Source: Anaerolineaceae bacterium
GTDB taxonomy: Bacteria; Chloroflexota; Anaerolineae; Anaerolineales; Anaerolineaceae
Reading direction: 5' to 3'
Length of the DNA: 14,354 nucleotides
Assembly (NCBI GenBank): GCA_003524305.1
Contig: DQHW01000024.1
Span: 304,956 to 319,309 of the forward strand
Below, one piece after another: positions 12,849 through 14,354 of the stretch; the stretch's first letter is position 1; every line of letters starts with the position of its first letter. The notes below the pieces were generated by a model. It searched no databases and was not told the DNA's origin. It saw only the letters and a program-made list of their open reading frames with translations. A program made the translations under genes and the position numbers.

Positions 12849-14177
12849 TTGTTCAAGATAGGCGACTTCTCACGCATCGCCCACGTGTCTGTTAAAACTT
12901 TAAGACACTACGCTCAAGAAGGGTTGCTCGAACCGGTGTGGATCGACCGCTACAGCGGCTACCGCTACTACACTCTGGATCAATTGACATACCTCAACCG
13001 GGTTTTAGCGCTGAAAGACCTTGGCTTCACTCTGGACCAGATCAAGCACCTCTTGAAAAGCGGTGTGTCTGCGGACGAATTGAGAGGAATGCTGCGGCTC
13101 AAAAAGGTTGAGTTAAAGCAACATGTACTTGAAGAACAGCAGCGTCTGACCAGGATTGAGAAAAGACTTGAACAAATTGAAACCGAAGGCATTACCAGCG
13201 GAAATGTTGTCCTTTTAAAACCGATCCAATCTTGTTTGACTGCCTGGGCAAACTCACGTGCCGCCACCATCGAACAGGCAGAAGACGCGCGTGAAGGATT
13301 GCGTCAATTGATCCATGCCTGGTGTCTTGAGCGCCGCATCCGCATGCTCGGACCGTGGTTCAGTTTGTTGAAAGAAAGTCGTTTCGATGAAAACAAGGTG
13401 GAATTCCACCTTGGGGTGCAAGTGGAAGGCGGTTCAGTTACCAAAGAAAAGGCAGGCACCGGACCGGTGCGTCTGAGCCGTCTGGGCGAGATCCAAATCG
13501 CCGCCTGCCTGCTGGGTGGTGCCATTGGGCAGGTGCCCTATGCAGAACTGCTTGACTGGATTGAAATAAATGGATACCGCACATGCGGTGAAACACGTCT
13601 TGTTTACCTCGGTGAAACTCCCGAGACACCACTTGCTGAGCGGGTAGTCGAAATTCAGGTTCCAGTACACTGCGAGCCTGCTGACAGCGAGGAATTGACC
13701 TACCAAAAGGAGCATAAGATGGAACCAGTAAAATTTGAAACTCTGCCTGCATTCAAAGTAATGGGCATGAAGTATCGTGGTAAAAACGAAAATAGTGAGA
13801 TTTCTGAACTGTGGGGTGAACTCAATCCGCGCTGCCCTGAAATCCCGTCGATCGGTGAATGTGCCTATGGGGTGTGCACAATGGCAAGCAGCATGCCAGA
13901 AGGCGTGTTTGAATACGTGGCAGGGTTTAAGGTCGCTGCGGATGCAGTCGCCCCCGAAGGAATGCTGGTGGTGGAGGTTCCAGAAAACAAGTATGCCGTT
14001 TTTGAACATCGCGGCAGCAAAGAAACTTTAATGAACACCTATCATTTGATTGCCAACGAATGGTTCCCCCGTTCGGGTATGAAACCAACAGGCGGTTATG
14101 ATATGGAAGTGTATGATGAAAAGTTCAAAAATTTTGAACCTGATTCCATCATGTACATTTATGAGCCGATAAAATAA
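12849..14177 (+). CDS. MerR-family regulator with two tandem GyrI-like effector domains
   Basis: A 442-residue regulator with three parts. Residues 1-70 are a MerR winged helix (FKIGDFSRIAHVSVKTLRHY, then the RYSGYRYY wing); about 85-112 is a coiled-coil dimerisation helix; about 120-277 is a BmrR-like GyrI-type effector domain ending GETRLVYLGETPETP; and 291-442 is a second, complete GyrI/AraC-effector-type domain. A typical MerR-GyrI protein is about 270-290 residues, so this is a fusion. The frame is open from TTG 12810, but that codon lies in the promoter spacer. TTG 12849 has AGGAGG 5 nt upstream and starts right at the HTH, so it is chosen. A hydrophobic or drug-like ligand is likely by family; target genes beyond its own promoter are unknown. 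An internal ribosome site and ATG at 13719 are described separately. Confidence 0.9.
   Translation: MFKIGDFSRIAHVSVKTLRHYAQEGLLEPVWIDRYSGYRYYTLDQLTYLNRVLALKDLGFTLDQIKHLLKSGVSADELRGMLRLKKVELKQHVLEEQQRLTRIEKRLEQIETEGITSGNVVLLKPIQSCLTAWANSRAATIEQAEDAREGLRQLIHAWCLERRIRMLGPWFSLLKESRFDENKVEFHLGVQVEGGSVTKEKAGTGPVRLSRLGEIQIAACLLGGAIGQVPYAELLDWIEINGYRTCGETRLVYLGETPETPLAERVVEIQVPVHCEPADSEELTYQKEHKMEPVKFETLPAFKVMGMKYRGKNENSEISELWGELNPRCPEIPSIGECAYGVCTMASSMPEGVFEYVAGFKVAADAVAPEGMLVVEVPENKYAVFEHRGSKETLMNTYHLIANEWFPRSGMKPTGGYDMEVYDEKFKNFEPDSIMYIYEPIK
13707..13721 (+). promoter_or_regulatory. Internal ribosome binding site and in-frame ATG inside the MerR gene
   Basis: AAGGAG (13707-13712) lies 6 nt before an in-frame ATG (13719-13721), codon 291. 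That ATG begins exactly where the second effector domain starts (MEPVKFETLPAFKVMG). Initiation here would give a 152-residue stand-alone GyrI-like protein ending at the same stop, 14177. Confidence 0.55.
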
Positions 14178-14201
14178 ATAACTTCAGCCCTTTGTGACAC
14201 G

Positions 14202-14233
14202 AAACCAGCCGGGGATCAACCCGGCTGGTTTTT
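14202..14233 (+). terminator. Rho-independent terminator of the MerR gene
   Basis: A perfect 12-bp stem AAACCAGCCGGG (14202-14213) / CCCGGCTGGTTT (14220-14231) closes a 6-nt loop and runs into TTTTT. It lies 25 nt after the stop codon. Confidence 0.9.
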
Positions 14234-14248
14234 CAATTGCATATCTTC

Positions 14249-14354
14249 TTACTTGACTGCCAGTACGAAGAGGCCGGGGAAGTTGGTTACAAACTCAACC
14301 CGATTCAATTCGGTCTTCTTCACACCCTCCAGAATCATTCGCAATTCAGAAGGT
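14249..14354 (-). CDS. C-terminal end of an unrecognised protein, cut by the window edge
   Basis: Reading the minus strand from the right edge, a frame is open for 34 codons and ends with TAA (plus 14249-14251). The visible tail includes ELRMILEGVKKTELNRV, then FVTNFPGLFVLAVK at the C-terminus, a pattern of alternating hydrophobic residues like a final beta strand. It is convergent with the MerR gene, and the two share the hairpin at 14202-14233. The fragment is too short to assign a family. A coding interpretation is supported by the sensible composition and by the stop placed just beyond the terminator. Confidence 0.5.
   Translation of the reverse strand, partial: PSELRMILEGVKKTELNRVEFVTNFPGLFVLAVK

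Noticed and set aside
13434..14009. 191-codon minus-strand frame opposite the MerR gene
   Set aside because: It overlaps conserved GyrI-like domains on the plus strand, and its translation has no domain logic (many His, Phe and Cys residues).

Overview
This 14.4 kb window is ordinary bacterial chromosome. It most resembles Chloroflexota, probably Anaerolineae. That is inferred from gene style: secreted lipoproteins whose anchor is followed by Thr/Pro linkers (for example ATLTPKPTKT), LysM-M23 envelope peptidases and moderate GC. There is no rRNA, tRNA, mobile element or CRISPR array. Nothing in the sequence fixes the genus.

Left part (1-5096). A partial minus-strand gene leaves the left edge. 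Four plus-strand genes follow, each closed by its own hairpin-plus-T terminator: a UMF1/Atg22-like major facilitator, a PlsC-type acyltransferase, a Thr/Pro-linked lipoprotein, and an exported LysM plus M23 metallopeptidase. Membrane lipid synthesis and cell-envelope maintenance are the common theme. Two of the four have a -10 box 7 nt before the start codon and no Shine-Dalgarno, as expected for leaderless mRNAs.

Middle (5097-9205). A 229-base gap between convergent genes holds a row of GGC-starting motifs in an 11-nt register that runs up to a consensus TTGACA, yet no gene follows it. Next comes a minus-strand operon: ABC ATPase, ABC-2 permease, and a signal peptide/Ig-like/TM/zinc-ribbon protein that looks like an accessory subunit. 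A MefA-like MFS exporter is transcribed divergently from it and also appears leaderless.

Right part (9206-14354). A zinc-ribbon polytopic membrane protein is followed, 20 nt later, by a stand-alone NIF3/YqfO-like small protein. Convergent to them is a lipoprotein made of five tandem Fn3-like modules, each with one Cys pair. Then come a small membrane protein shaped like a 2TM potassium channel without the K+ filter and, divergent from it, a MerR regulator. The MerR gene has a textbook 19-bp-spacer operator/promoter, a TTG start, two consecutive GyrI-like effector domains and a perfect internal Shine-Dalgarno plus ATG exactly where the second effector domain begins. A terminator and the tail of another minus-strand gene close the window.

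Several starts were moved downstream of the longest open frame because a ribosome site or a promoter element shows the shorter start is right. The most novel items are the MerR double-effector gene with its internal start, the 11-nt phased repeats with no gene behind them, the filterless channel-like protein and the five-module Cys-pair lipoprotein.
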